Both the position numbers and the translations under genes were made by a program. The notes under the pieces are model-generated. The model was not told the origin of the DNA, ran no database searches, and was given only the letters and a program-made list of their open reading frames with translations. This document shows, piece by piece, positions 17,283-25,445 of a stretch of 64,000 nucleotides of DNA. This stretch comes from Streptomyces cellulosae (GTDB lineage: Bacteria > Actinomycetota > Actinomycetes > Streptomycetales > Streptomycetaceae). The DNA lies in the NCBI RefSeq assembly GCF_000721105.1, contig NZ_JOEV01000041.1:5535-69534 (forward strand). The letters run 5' to 3'. The stretch's first letter is position 1, and each line of letters starts with the position of its first letter.

Positions 17283-18167
17283 ATGTCCAGGAAGCGCTTA
17301 GGCAGTGCCGTCGCCGTGGTGATGCTTGTCGCGGGGGCGGCCGGTTGCGGTGGGACGGACGACGCGGCCGACGCGGCGGGCAGCTCGTCGAGCGGACCTG
17401 AGAAGAGCGGGCCGGAGAAGACCGACGGCACGCGGGCCGTGCACGCGGCCTACGAGCGGACCCGGGCCGCTGACACGGCGAAGCTGACCGTCTCCTCGAA
17501 GGCGGTGGCCGGCGGTCAGAGCGTCACCGCAAAGGGCTCCGGTGCGGTGGACCTCGCCGAGGGCGACAGTCAGGTGACGCTCACCTCGCGGGGCGCCCGG
17601 ATCGAGCAGCGCGTCGTCGACGGGATCATCTACCAGAAGCCGACCGCCGCACAGCGCGGTCCGCTGCCCGAGGGCAAGAGCTGGATGAAGATCGACCCCG
17701 CCCGCCTGCCGCGCTCCGGATCCGGCGACACGCAGGTGAGCGACCCGGTCGAGCCGTTCGGCTACGTCAAGGGGCTCGACTCCGACGACGTCACCAAGGT
17801 CGGCACCGAGACCGTGAACGGTACGCAGACCACCCGCTACCGCGTCGACGTCGACGTGAAGACCCTGGCCCGGGGCGACCGCGAACAGGAGCAGCAGCTG
17901 CGCAGGCAGCTGGACACGTCGTCCGTTCCGGTGGACCTGTGGCTGGACGAGCAGGGCCGGCTGCGGCAGGAGACCGTGCGGCTGACCCTGCGGCCCCTGA
18001 AGAACAGCAAGCCGACGGACCGCCAGGACACGCGGGTCACCAGCACGACGACCCTGCGGTTCGACGACTTCGGCACGAAGGTCGACGTGCAGGCGCCGCC
18101 CGCGGGCCGGACCGCCGACGTGACCGGCCGGCTCGCCGACGCGACGCGGTCGCCGCAGGCAGGCTGA
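17283..18167 (+). CDS. secreted lipoprotein, LppX/LolA-like fold candidate; contains TTA codon
   Basis: 294 residues from ATG at 17283, preceded by GAGAGGG with 8-nt spacing. A lipoprotein signal peptide ends A-A-G-C with the lipidated Cys at residue 22, followed by a Ser/Gly/Lys-rich linker to about residue 50. The remainder (V-T-A-K-G-S-G-A-V-D-L ... G-I-I-Y-Q-K ... W-M-K-I-D ... G-T-Q-T-T-R-Y-R-V-D-V-D ... L-W-L-D-E-Q-G-R-L) resembles the half-barrel of actinobacterial LppX/LprAFG-type lipoproteins that carry hydrophobic ligands. Codon 6 (17298-17300) is TTA, so translation should depend on the bldA tRNA and be delayed to development. The ligand is unknown. Confidence 0.8.
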   Translation: MSRKRLGSAVAVVMLVAGAAGCGGTDDAADAAGSSSSGPEKSGPEKTDGTRAVHAAYERTRAADTAKLTVSSKAVAGGQSVTAKGSGAVDLAEGDSQVTLTSRGARIEQRVVDGIIYQKPTAAQRGPLPEGKSWMKIDPARLPRSGSGDTQVSDPVEPFGYVKGLDSDDVTKVGTETVNGTQTTRYRVDVDVKTLARGDREQEQQLRRQLDTSSVPVDLWLDEQGRLRQETVRLTLRPLKNSKPTDRQDTRVTSTTTLRFDDFGTKVDVQAPPAGRTADVTGRLADATRSPQAG

Positions 18168-18263
18168 GCGCCCGCTGACCCAAGCGGGTGACCCCGGTGA
18201 TCGCCGGCGCGGGCGGGCGGCGATACTGAAGGACGCACGTGCCCCCCGCCATCAGATGGACTC

Positions 18264-19358
18264 ATGCAGACCTCCTCCACTGTCCGTCCGCCCTTCCCCC
18301 TCACGGTGTGGCTGGCCCGCGGCCGCCACACGGGACCCGACCCGCTGGACACCGTCCGCCGCACGCTGCGGCGGTTGAAGGACGCGGGCACCATCGACGA
18401 CTTCCTGGAACCGGCCGAAGCCGAGGACGCCCGGGAGCAGGTCTTCGAAGCCCGCTGGAGGGTTTCCGAGGGGGTGACCGTGCGGGCGAGGCTCACGGTC
18501 GTCGCCGAGGCGGAGACCGGGCCGGAGTGGGTGCTGGCGGCGGAGGCGGACCGTCCGTGGGACCAGGGGTGGCCCTCGCCCGCCACCGTGTTCTGGCCCG
18601 ACACACCGGACGCCGAGTGGGACCACGACGTCCCCACGGGGCTGCGGCTGCGGGACGTCAACCGCCTCCCCGAGGACGACAAGGCCATGCGGCGGCTGTT
18701 CCGGGACGCCGTGCGCGGCAGCTGGAACATCCACGTGGTCGTGCACGAGGCGATGACCCCGGACGCGCGCGGCCGCAAACCGCTGGCCCAGCTGTTTCCG
18801 GAGAGCCTGCGGCACCGGGTGGTCGAGCACCGCGCGGCCCCGCAGCAGCTGCGGGCCGTCAACTGGGCCCTGAAGGAGGTCGGCGTGCAGGTGCCGCGGG
18901 GCGGCGCGGTAGTGCTGCCCGCGGCGCCGGGCGCGTCCCGCCGGGGCGGGGACGAGTTCGCCGTACGCAGTGTCTTCCTCGACGGATCGCAACCGTCGGA
19001 CCTGGTCGAGGCGTTGACGCGGTTCACCGAGGCGCAGCGGCCGCTTCCGGACGGGGCCGGGGACGCGGTGACCGCGCTGCGGGAGCAATGGCGTCTGCTG
19101 AGCCTGGAGGAGGAACTCGCCCGCGAGCGGGCGCTCGTCGCCATGTACGCCGAGGCGCTGGACGCCATGACCCAGTCCCGGGACCTGTACCGGGAGGCCG
19201 CCGAACGGGCCCACGAGGCGCTGACCGCGTACCGCGAGACCGCGGCCGCCCTCCCCGTGCCCGAGCAGCCGTCCTCCCCTGCCGCCACCTCCCCGTTCCA
19301 GCAACTGACCCGCACCCTGGAACGCCTCAAGGGCGCGCGGACGAAGGACGCACCGTAG
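18264..19358 (+). CDS. conserved hypothetical protein with C-terminal coiled coil
   Basis: 364 residues starting at the ATG whose first residues are M-Q-T-S-S-T-V. No signal peptide or membrane segment. The body is acidic and Trp-containing (W-D-Q-G-W-P-S-P-A-T-V-F-W-P-D; S-W-N-I-H-V-V-V-H-E-A-M). From about residue 270 to 325 there is a heptad-rich Glu/Arg/Ala helix (E-E-E-L-A-R-E-R-A-L ... D-L-Y-R-E-A-A-E-R-A-H) that probably forms a coiled coil. I know no function. It lies 97 bp downstream of the lipoprotein gene and 97 bp upstream of the molybdenum hydroxylase operon, same strand. Confidence 0.65.
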   Translation: MQTSSTVRPPFPLTVWLARGRHTGPDPLDTVRRTLRRLKDAGTIDDFLEPAEAEDAREQVFEARWRVSEGVTVRARLTVVAEAETGPEWVLAAEADRPWDQGWPSPATVFWPDTPDAEWDHDVPTGLRLRDVNRLPEDDKAMRRLFRDAVRGSWNIHVVVHEAMTPDARGRKPLAQLFPESLRHRVVEHRAAPQQLRAVNWALKEVGVQVPRGGAVVLPAAPGASRRGGDEFAVRSVFLDGSQPSDLVEALTRFTEAQRPLPDGAGDAVTALREQWRLLSLEEELARERALVAMYAEALDAMTQSRDLYREAAERAHEALTAYRETAAALPVPEQPSSPAATSPFQQLTRTLERLKGARTKDAP

Positions 19359-19455
19359 AAGGAAGCACCCTGGCAAGCGCCCGGGACGTGTGGGTCGCCG
19401 GAGTTTGGATACGCGGTGGCGACCGCACCGGTCCGTCCCGGAAGGCACGTACGAC

Positions 19456-20013
19456 ATGGACAGTCACCAGCACCAGGATGAAGGGCCCGCGACCCGTCAC
19501 CGGTCCGAGACGACGCTCCGCGTCAACGGCAAACCGCACACGCTGACCGTCGACCACCGGCGCGTCCTGCTGGACGTGCTGCGCGAGGATCTCGACCTGT
19601 TCGGTGCGAAGAAGGGCTGTGACCACGGCCAGTGCGGCGCCTGCACGGTCCTGGTGGACGGGCGACGGCTGAACAGCTGTCTGCTGCTCGCGATCGCGCT
19701 GGACGGCTGTGAGGTCACGACCGTGGAGGGGCTCTCCGGTGACGGCGAGGACCTGCATCCGCTGCAGCGCGCCTTCCTGGACCGGGACGCCTTCCAGTGC
19801 GGCTACTGCACCCCGGGGCAGATCTGTTCCGCGCTCGGCGCGATCGCGGAGGCCTCGGCCGGACACCCCTCGCACGTCACCGACCCGACCGCGCCCTCGG
19901 GCGAGCCCGTACCGCTGGACCGGGACGAGATCCGGGAGCGGCTCAGCGGCAACCTCTGCCGCTGCGGGGCCTATCCACGCATCGTCGACGCGGTCGAGGA
20001 CGTGATCGAGTGA
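19456..20013 (+). CDS. molybdenum hydroxylase, [2Fe-2S] small subunit (PaoA/YagT type)
   Basis: 185 residues. Two iron-sulfur domains are visible: a plant-ferredoxin part with G-C-D-H-G-Q-C-G-A-C-T-V-L and a later Cys in N-S-C-L-L, then the helical part with C-G-Y-C-T-P-G-Q and L-S-G-N-L-C-R-C-G-A-Y. All eight cluster ligands are present. In this family the subunit passes electrons from the molybdenum centre to FAD. The ATG at 19456 is chosen over an upstream frame start because it gives the family's usual short N-terminus; the ribosome site is weak. Its stop overlaps the start of the FAD subunit. Confidence 0.92.
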   Translation: MDSHQHQDEGPATRHRSETTLRVNGKPHTLTVDHRRVLLDVLREDLDLFGAKKGCDHGQCGACTVLVDGRRLNSCLLLAIALDGCEVTTVEGLSGDGEDLHPLQRAFLDRDAFQCGYCTPGQICSALGAIAEASAGHPSHVTDPTAPSGEPVPLDRDEIRERLSGNLCRCGAYPRIVDAVEDVIE

Positions 20014-21002
20014 AGACCTTCGACTATGTGCGGGCCGACAGCCTGGAGGAGGCCGCCGACGCCTTCGCCGCCCGCCCCGGCGCCCGCTATCTGGGCGGCG
20101 GCACCAATCTGGTCGACCTGATGAAGCTCGGCGTCGAGCGGCCCGCCGCGCTCGTCGACATCAGCCGGCTTCCCCTGGACACCGTGGAGGAGCTGCCCGA
20201 CGGCTCGCTGCGCATCGGCGCGACGGTCCGCAACAGCGACCTCGCCGCCCATCGGGCCGTGCGGGACCGCTGGCCCGCGCTGTCCCAGGCGGTGCTGGCG
20301 GGCGCGTCCGGGCAGCTGCGCAACGCGGCCACCACCGGCGGCAACCTGTTGCAGCGCACCCGCTGCCCCTACTTCCAGGACGTGGCCAAGCCGTGCAACA
20401 AGCGCGAACCGGGCAGCGGCTGCGGAGCCCGGGACGGGGTGCACCGCGACCACGCCGTCCTGGGTCATTCGGCGCACTGTGTCGCCACCCATCCCTCGGA
20501 CATGGCGGTGGCGCTGGCCGCCCTGGACGCCCGCGTCGAGCTGTACGGCGCCGACGGCGCCCGGAGTCTTCCGGCGGCCGAGTTCCACCGGCTGCCCGGG
20601 GACCGTCCCGAGGTGGACACCGAGATCCGGCCCGGGGAGATCATCACCGGCGTGGTGCTGCCGGCGGCCACGGCAGGAGTGCCCTCGGCGTACCGCAAGG
20701 CCCGCGACCGGGCGTCGTACGCCTTCGCGCTCGCGTCCGTAGCTGTCGCGGTGGGGGTGGACGACGGCGTGGTCACGAGCGCCCGGATCGCGTTCGGGGC
20801 GCTGGCGCACCGGCCCTGGCGGGCCCGCCGGGCCGAGGAGGTGCTGCTGGGCGCGGCTCCCACCGAAGCCGCCTTCGAGCACGCCGTCGACCTCGAACTG
20901 TCCGCCGCCGAGCCGCTGCGGGACAACGCCTACAAGGTGCCCCTGGCCCGCGGCCTCGCCCTGGACGTCCTGGCCCGGCTCACCGCCGCCGCCCGGACCT
21001 GA
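20010..21002 (+). CDS. molybdenum hydroxylase, FAD subunit with extra [4Fe-4S] loop (PaoB/YagS type)
   Basis: 330 residues from GTG at 20010, overlapping the previous stop (GTGA), so translation is coupled. FAD-binding motifs are L-G-G-G-T-N-L-V-D-L near residue 31 and A-T-T-G-G-N-L-L-Q near 108. The insertion R-C-P-Y-F-Q-D ... P-C-N-K-R-E-P-G-S-G-C carries the cysteines that bind a [4Fe-4S] cluster in E. coli PaoB, which separates this subtype from xanthine dehydrogenase. It hands electrons to an external acceptor. Confidence 0.92.
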   Translation: MKTFDYVRADSLEEAADAFAARPGARYLGGGTNLVDLMKLGVERPAALVDISRLPLDTVEELPDGSLRIGATVRNSDLAAHRAVRDRWPALSQAVLAGASGQLRNAATTGGNLLQRTRCPYFQDVAKPCNKREPGSGCGARDGVHRDHAVLGHSAHCVATHPSDMAVALAALDARVELYGADGARSLPAAEFHRLPGDRPEVDTEIRPGEIITGVVLPAATAGVPSAYRKARDRASYAFALASVAVAVGVDDGVVTSARIAFGALAHRPWRARRAEEVLLGAAPTEAAFEHAVDLELSAAEPLRDNAYKVPLARGLALDVLARLTAAART

Positions 21003-21027
21003 ATCCCCGTCCCCCGAGGAGGACTCC

Positions 21028-23145
21028 ATGGCCAGTGTTCCCACCGCCGTGGGCGCTCCCGCCGAGCGCCGGGAGGGGCGGGAGAAGGTCACCGGCACCG
21101 CCCGCTACGCCGCCGAACAGCCGCAGCCCGGACGGCTGCACGCCCGGCCGGTGCCCGCCACGATCGCCCGGGGCCGGGTGACCGGCATCGACACCGCGGC
21201 CGCGCTGGAGATGCCCGGCGTGCTGACCGTGCTCACCCCCGAGAACGCGCCCCGGCTCGCCGAGCCGGACGATCCCACGCTCGCCCTGCTGCAGGACTCC
21301 CGCGTCCCGCACCACGGCTGGTTCGTGGCCCTGGTGGTGGCCGAGACCCTGGAGGCGGCCCGCGCCGGCGCCGCCGCCGTCCGCGTGCGGTACGCCGCGG
21401 AGGACCACGACGTCACCCTCACCGCCTCGCACCCGCAGGCGTATGTCCCCGAGGAGGCCAACGGCGGCTACCCGGCCCGCAGCGAACGGGGCGAGCCCGA
21501 CGCCGCCTTCGGCTCCGCCGCCGTCCGGGTCGACGCCGAGTACCGAGTGCCGCCGCTGCACAACCACCCCATGGAGCCGCACGCCACCACCGCGCACTGG
21601 GACGGCGAACGGCTCACCGTGCACAACTCCAGCCAGGGCTCGACGGCCGTACGCGCCACGCTGGCCCAGATGTTCGCTCTGCCCGAGGAACGGATCACGG
21701 TCGTCGCCGAACACGTCGGCGGCGGGTTCGGCTCCAAGGGCACACCCCGCCCCGACGTGGTACTCGCCGCGATGGCCGCACGGCACACCGGCCGGCCCGT
21801 CACCGTGGCCCTGCCCCGGCGCTTCCTGCCCACCGTCGTCGGACACCGGGCGCCCACCCTGCAGCGGGTGCGCCTCGGCGCCGACGCGGACGGCCGGCTC
21901 ACCTCCCTCATCCACGAGGTCACCACCCGCACCTCCCGCCTCAAGGAGTTCGTGGAGCAGGCCGCGGTACCGGCGCGGATCATGTACGCCTCGCCGCACA
22001 GCCGCACCCTGCACCGCGTGGTGCCGCTCGACGTGCCCTCGCCGTCCTGGATGCGCGCCCCGGGCGAGGCTCCCGGCATGTACGCGCTGGAGTCCGCGAT
22101 GGACGAGCTCGCGGGTGAACTCGGCATGGACCCGGTGGAGTTGCGGATCCTCAACGAGCCGGACACCGAGCCCGACAGCGGCCGGCCCTTCAGCAGCCGG
22201 CATGTCGTGGAGTGCCTGCGCGAGGGCGCCCGGCGCTTCGAGTGGTTGTCGCGCGACCCCCGCCCGCGTTCCCGGCGCGAGGGACCGCTGCTCGTCGGCT
22301 CGGGCGTGGCCTCCGCCACGTATCCCGTCCAGGTGTGGCCGTCGACCGCGGAGGCCCGCGCACTGCCCGACGGCGGCTTCCTGGTCCGGATCAACGCCAC
22401 CGACATCGGCACCGGGGCCCGTACGGTCCTCGCGCAGATCGCGGCGGACGTGCTCGCCGTACCGCTCGACCGGGTCAGGATCCAGGTGGGCAGCAGCGAT
22501 CTGCCCCCGGCGCCGCTGGCGGGCGGCTCGTCCGGCACCGCATCCTGGGGCTGGTCCGTGCACGAGGCGAGCTCACAGCTGGCGGCGCGGCTGGCCGAGC
22601 ACTCGGGACCGCTGCCCGAGGACGGACTCGCGGCCCGCGCCGACACGACCGGGAAGGCCGACGCCGACAGTCCCTGGTCGCGGCACGCGTTCGGCGCGCA
22701 CTTCGCCGAGGTCGGCGTCGACACGGTCACCGGGGAGGTCCGGGTCCGGCGCCTGCTGGGGGTCTACGCCGCCGGGCGCATCCTCAACGCCCGGACCGCG
22801 CGGTCCCAGTTCGTCGGCGGGATGACCATGGGGCTCGGGATGGCACTGACCGAGGGCAGCACGACGGACGAGGCCTTCGGCGACTTCGCGGAGTCGGATC
22901 TGGCGTCGTACCACGTGCCCGCGCACGCGGACGTCCGGGACGTCCAGGCGCACTGGATCGACGAGGACGATCCGCATCTCAACCCGATGGGCAGCAAGGG
23001 GATCGGTGAGATCGGCATCGTCGGCACGGCCGCCGCCATCGGCAACGCCGTCCACCACGCCATCGGCGTCCGGCTGCGGGAACTGCCGCTCACCCCGGAC
23101 CGGGTGCTGGCCGCACTCGCGGACCGGGGTGGGAAGGGGCGGTAG
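21028..23145 (+). CDS. molybdenum hydroxylase, molybdopterin-binding catalytic subunit (PaoC/YagR type)
   Basis: 705 residues. A ribosome site GAGGAGG lies just before the ATG. The N-terminal V-T-G-T-A-R-Y-A-A-E motif, the V-G-G-G-F-G-S-K-G cofactor loop near residue 230 and the C-terminal G-S-K-G-I-G-E-I-G segment are intact. Glu661 is the base conserved in all molybdenum hydroxylases. Together with the two preceding genes it forms an alphabetagamma enzyme that oxidises aldehydes or N-heterocycles using water. No XdhC-type chaperone or MocA-like cytidylyltransferase gene lies adjacent, so cofactor insertion must be served from elsewhere. No Tat signal is present, so the enzyme is probably cytoplasmic, unlike periplasmic E. 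coli PaoABC. Confidence 0.93.
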   Translation: MASVPTAVGAPAERREGREKVTGTARYAAEQPQPGRLHARPVPATIARGRVTGIDTAAALEMPGVLTVLTPENAPRLAEPDDPTLALLQDSRVPHHGWFVALVVAETLEAARAGAAAVRVRYAAEDHDVTLTASHPQAYVPEEANGGYPARSERGEPDAAFGSAAVRVDAEYRVPPLHNHPMEPHATTAHWDGERLTVHNSSQGSTAVRATLAQMFALPEERITVVAEHVGGGFGSKGTPRPDVVLAAMAARHTGRPVTVALPRRFLPTVVGHRAPTLQRVRLGADADGRLTSLIHEVTTRTSRLKEFVEQAAVPARIMYASPHSRTLHRVVPLDVPSPSWMRAPGEAPGMYALESAMDELAGELGMDPVELRILNEPDTEPDSGRPFSSRHVVECLREGARRFEWLSRDPRPRSRREGPLLVGSGVASATYPVQVWPSTAEARALPDGGFLVRINATDIGTGARTVLAQIAADVLAVPLDRVRIQVGSSDLPPAPLAGGSSGTASWGWSVHEASSQLAARLAEHSGPLPEDGLAARADTTGKADADSPWSRHAFGAHFAEVGVDTVTGEVRVRRLLGVYAAGRILNARTARSQFVGGMTMGLGMALTEGSTTDEAFGDFAESDLASYHVPAHADVRDVQAHWIDEDDPHLNPMGSKGIGEIGIVGTAAAIGNAVHHAIGVRLRELPLTPDRVLAALADRGGKGR

Positions 23146-23283
23146 GGGTCACCGGGCCGTTCTGCCCGCCTCGGCCGTCGCCGGGTCGCCGCACGGCGGG
23201 TCTGCCCCCGGCAGCCCGGTTTCGCCAGGCGGGCGAGCCGGGCCGCCGAGTGCCGCGAGCCCGGTCTTCATGATCAGCTCCAG

Positions 23284-23379
23284 TGGACGCGTGCGGTCGC
23301 GGCCCGCGCGCCCGGCGTACCGACACACGTTTGGACGCGTGCGGTCGCGGCCCGCGCGCCCGGCGTACCGACACACGTT
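23284..23379 (+). repeat. perfect 48-bp tandem duplication
   Basis: Two identical adjacent copies, 23284-23331 and 23332-23379, each starting TGGACGCGTG and ending GACACACGTT. They fill most of the 317-bp gap between the molybdenum enzyme and the DUF1232 gene. No gene is seen in the gap; the repeat may carry a duplicated promoter or operator. Confidence 0.95.
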
Positions 23380-23462
23380 CGGCAGGCCATACCGGAGCCC
23401 GGAGGGGGAATTCGTCAAGGGGCGGAGGAACACAGCCCGCCGCCCGGACGAGGAGGCCACTC

Positions 23463-23768
23463 GTGGACACGACCAGCACCGTGTTCGTCGTCGCCGTGAT
23501 CCTCGCGGCGCTGGTACTCGCCGTCGCCATCGCGCTTGTGGTGCGACTGGTGCGGGCCCGGCGCACGCTGCGCCGGGCGGGACTTCCCACCGGCCCGCGC
23601 TGGATCTTCTGGGGCGCCCTGCTGTACTTCGTGCTGCCGACGGACCTGCTGCCCGACCCGGTGTACCTGGACGACATCGGTGTACTGCTTCTGGCACTGC
23701 GCAGCCTGCGCTCCTCGGCCGGTGGACGCCCGCTCGGGACTCCGGGCGACCATGACTACGCTCCGTAA
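23463..23768 (+). CDS. DUF1232 (YkvA-like) membrane protein
   Basis: 101 residues from GTG at 23463, after GAGGAGG with about 9-nt spacing. One N-terminal membrane helix (residues ~5-30) is followed by a basic stretch and then the DUF1232 core: A-L-L-Y-F-V-L-P-T-D-L-L-P-D-P-V-Y-L-D-D-I-G-V-L-L-L-A. This P-x-D-L-x-P-D ... D-D motif is diagnostic. The biochemical role of the family is unknown. It precedes the RiPP pair by 119 bp, and an upstream 48-bp repeat lies within its presumed promoter region. Confidence 0.85.
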   Translation: MDTTSTVFVVAVILAALVLAVAIALVVRLVRARRTLRRAGLPTGPRWIFWGALLYFVLPTDLLPDPVYLDDIGVLLLALRSLRSSAGGRPLGTPGDHDYAP

Positions 23769-23799
23769 GGAAACCATTCACCCGTTCGATTCGTATAAG
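23769..23799 (+). promoter_or_regulatory. possible promoter of the graspetide operon
   Basis: GGAAACC at 23769-23775 is followed after 15 bp by TCGTA at 23791-23795, resembling ECF-sigma promoters (GGAAC, N16-17, TCGT). An overlapping TATAAG at 23794-23799 is a sigma-70-like -10. The start of the precursor gene is 89 bp downstream. Tentative. Confidence 0.3.
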
Positions 23800-23887
23800 T
23801 CTCTGGAAAGCCCGAGTAAGCGGCGGACCAAGGGGGGCCGCGGGGGCGGCCGTCGTTCCATCGAGCAACACCGGTGAGGGAGAGACG

Positions 23888-24079
23888 ATGCAACCGTTCG
23901 CGCTCAACTACGCACGTCCGGCAGTGGAGTTGGAAGTCACGATTCCGTACGCGTACGACTCCGGGCTGCAGTTGAACGTGCTCCTCGACGGGCGGATCGC
24001 CGCCTGTGACCACGGCCTGATGAGGGAACTGGGGACCACGACGTCGACCGCGGGCTCCAAGACGCACTTCGACGACTGA
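23888..24079 (+). CDS. tgmA: graspetide (ATP-grasp RiPP) precursor peptide
   Basis: 63 residues with GGGAGAG 5-8 nt before the ATG. The leader has the conserved start M-Q-P-F-A-L-N-Y-A-R-P-A and the P-Y-A-Y-D-S-G-L-Q-L-N-V-L segment. The C-terminal core T-T-T-S-T-A-G-S-K-T-H-F-D-D is rich in Thr/Ser/Lys and ends in two Asp, the donors and acceptors for side-chain ester or amide crosslinks. This is the pattern of streptomycete TgmA-type precursors paired with a TgmB ATP-grasp enzyme, encoded 16 bp downstream. The peptide product of this strain and its role are unknown. Confidence 0.9.
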   Translation: MQPFALNYARPAVELEVTIPYAYDSGLQLNVLLDGRIAACDHGLMRELGTTTSTAGSKTHFDD

Positions 24080-24095
24080 ACACGGGCACGTGACC

Positions 24096-25079
24096 ATGAC
24101 CGTGTTGATTTTGACCAGTGAAGAGGACGTGACCGCCGACATGGTGGTCGTGCACCTCAACGGGGCGGGGGTTCCGGTGGTCCGGCTCGACCCCGCCGAC
24201 CTGACCGGCTCTGTCGCGCTGTCCGGCGAGTATGTGCACGGCGCCTTCCGCGGCCATCTGTCGGCCGCGGGGCGCCTGGTGAGCATCGGCGGGCTGCGCT
24301 CCATCTGGGTGCGCAGGCCGGGCCCGCCGGCGACGCGGGCCCCCGCACCCTCCTCCTGGCTGACCGAGGAGGCGTCCCAGGCGCTGTACGGCATGCTGCG
24401 CGGCAGCGACGCGTGCTGGATGAACCATCCCGACGCGGCCCGCCGGGCCCGGCACAAGCCCTGGCAACTGCGGCTCGCCCAGCGTTCGGGCCTGCCGGTG
24501 CCGGCCACGCTCATCACGACGTTCCCGCAGGCGGCCCGGGAGTTCGCGGCGCGCTACCCGGATCTCGTGGTCAAGCCGGTCTCCGGTGCCCATCCGCAGG
24601 ATCCGCCCCGCGCGGTGCCGACCAGCAGGGTCGCCCCGGACACCGACTTCTCCGCCGTCGCGTACGGTCCGACGCTGTTACAGCGCCGCGTCGCCAAGCG
24701 GGCCGACATCCGCCTCACCGTGGTGGGCGACCGGATGCTGGCGGCCCGCAAGGCGGTCGCGGACGACGCGGACCCGGACGAGGTCGATGTCCGCTTCGCG
24801 GTGAACTCCCTGTCCTGGTGCCCCGTCGACGTTCCGCCGCGGGTCGCCGACGCCGTACGGGAGTACATGGCGGGCGCCGAACTGGCGTACGGGGCGTTCG
24901 ACTTCGCCGAGGACGCGGACGGCACCTGGTGGTTTCTGGAGTGCAACCAGTCGGGGCAGTTCGGCTTCGTGGAGGTGGACACCGGTCAGCCGATCGCCCG
25001 GAGTGTCGCCGAGTGGCTGGCCCGGCCCGATCCGCGGCGCCGGGCCGGGGTCGACGGGGCCGACACTGCGGTGCGGTGA
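24096..25079 (+). CDS. tgmB: ATP-grasp graspetide maturase (TgmB family); contains TTA codon
   Basis: 327 residues. The N-terminus T-V-L-I-L-T-S-E-E-D-V-T-A-D and the R-S-I-W-V-R-R-P motif are typical of graspetide maturases. ATP-grasp features follow: V-V-K-P-V-S-G, L-L-Q-R-R-V, R-L-T-V-V-G-D, Y-G-A-F-D-F-A-E and the metal-binding F-L-E-C-N-Q-S-G-Q-F-G-F. The enzyme would phosphorylate acidic side chains of TgmA and close lactone or lactam rings. Codon 195 (24678-24680) is TTA, predicting bldA-dependent translation. ATG at 24096 is chosen; GTG at 24090 is in frame. The methyltransferase (TgmC) found in some such clusters is absent. Confidence 0.9.
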   Translation: MTVLILTSEEDVTADMVVVHLNGAGVPVVRLDPADLTGSVALSGEYVHGAFRGHLSAAGRLVSIGGLRSIWVRRPGPPATRAPAPSSWLTEEASQALYGMLRGSDACWMNHPDAARRARHKPWQLRLAQRSGLPVPATLITTFPQAAREFAARYPDLVVKPVSGAHPQDPPRAVPTSRVAPDTDFSAVAYGPTLLQRRVAKRADIRLTVVGDRMLAARKAVADDADPDEVDVRFAVNSLSWCPVDVPPRVADAVREYMAGAELAYGAFDFAEDADGTWWFLECNQSGQFGFVEVDTGQPIARSVAEWLARPDPRRRAGVDGADTAVR

Positions 25080-25086
25080 GGGCGGG

Positions 25087-25320
25087 TCAGTAGGCACGCG
25101 GGCCGGGCAGAGCGGCTCTCTGCCATCCCCCGCCCTGGGGTGCCGGCCGGTCGGGGGGCAGGCCGGGGCCCGGGCCGGGGCCGGAGTTGCCGAAGGACTG
25201 CAGCGGCCGCATGGCGTATTCCAGTTCCCTGGTGACGCGCTCGGCCTCCCTGCGTGTCTGAGCGGGGACGTCGCCGCGTTCCGCGACGAGTCGGTCGTAG
25301 ATGGGGGAATCCTGGAACAC
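25087..25320 (-). CDS. small hypothetical protein, convergent to tgmB
   Basis: 77 residues from GTG at 25320 with AAAGG upstream. The first half is charged and probably helical (S-P-I-Y-D-R-L-V-A-E-R-G-D-V-P ... R-E-A-E-R-V-T-R-E-L-E-Y-A-M). The second half is Gly/Pro-rich and disordered (G-P-G-P-G-P-G-L-P-P). Only 7 bp separate its stop from that of tgmB. No recognised family; a link to the RiPP system rests on position only. Confidence 0.6.
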   Translation of the reverse strand: MFQDSPIYDRLVAERGDVPAQTRREAERVTRELEYAMRPLQSFGNSGPGPGPGLPPDRPAPQGGGWQRAALPGPRAY

Positions 25321-25445
25321 CCGTCACGCGCCTTTCGTGTCACTGCCCATCAGCACGGGCACGACTGCCGAGTGTAGGCGCCCTCACCCATAGGAGGGCG
25401 AATTCGCGTGGAGGTCTTGACGCCACCCTGTGAAGCATGCAGCAC

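Noticed and set aside
23284..23379. CRISPR-like repeat
   Set aside because: The two copies touch each other; there is no spacer between them.
25087..25320. Third RiPP gene (methyltransferase) of the graspetide cluster
   Set aside because: Too short and without SAM motifs; convergent direction makes cotranscription impossible.
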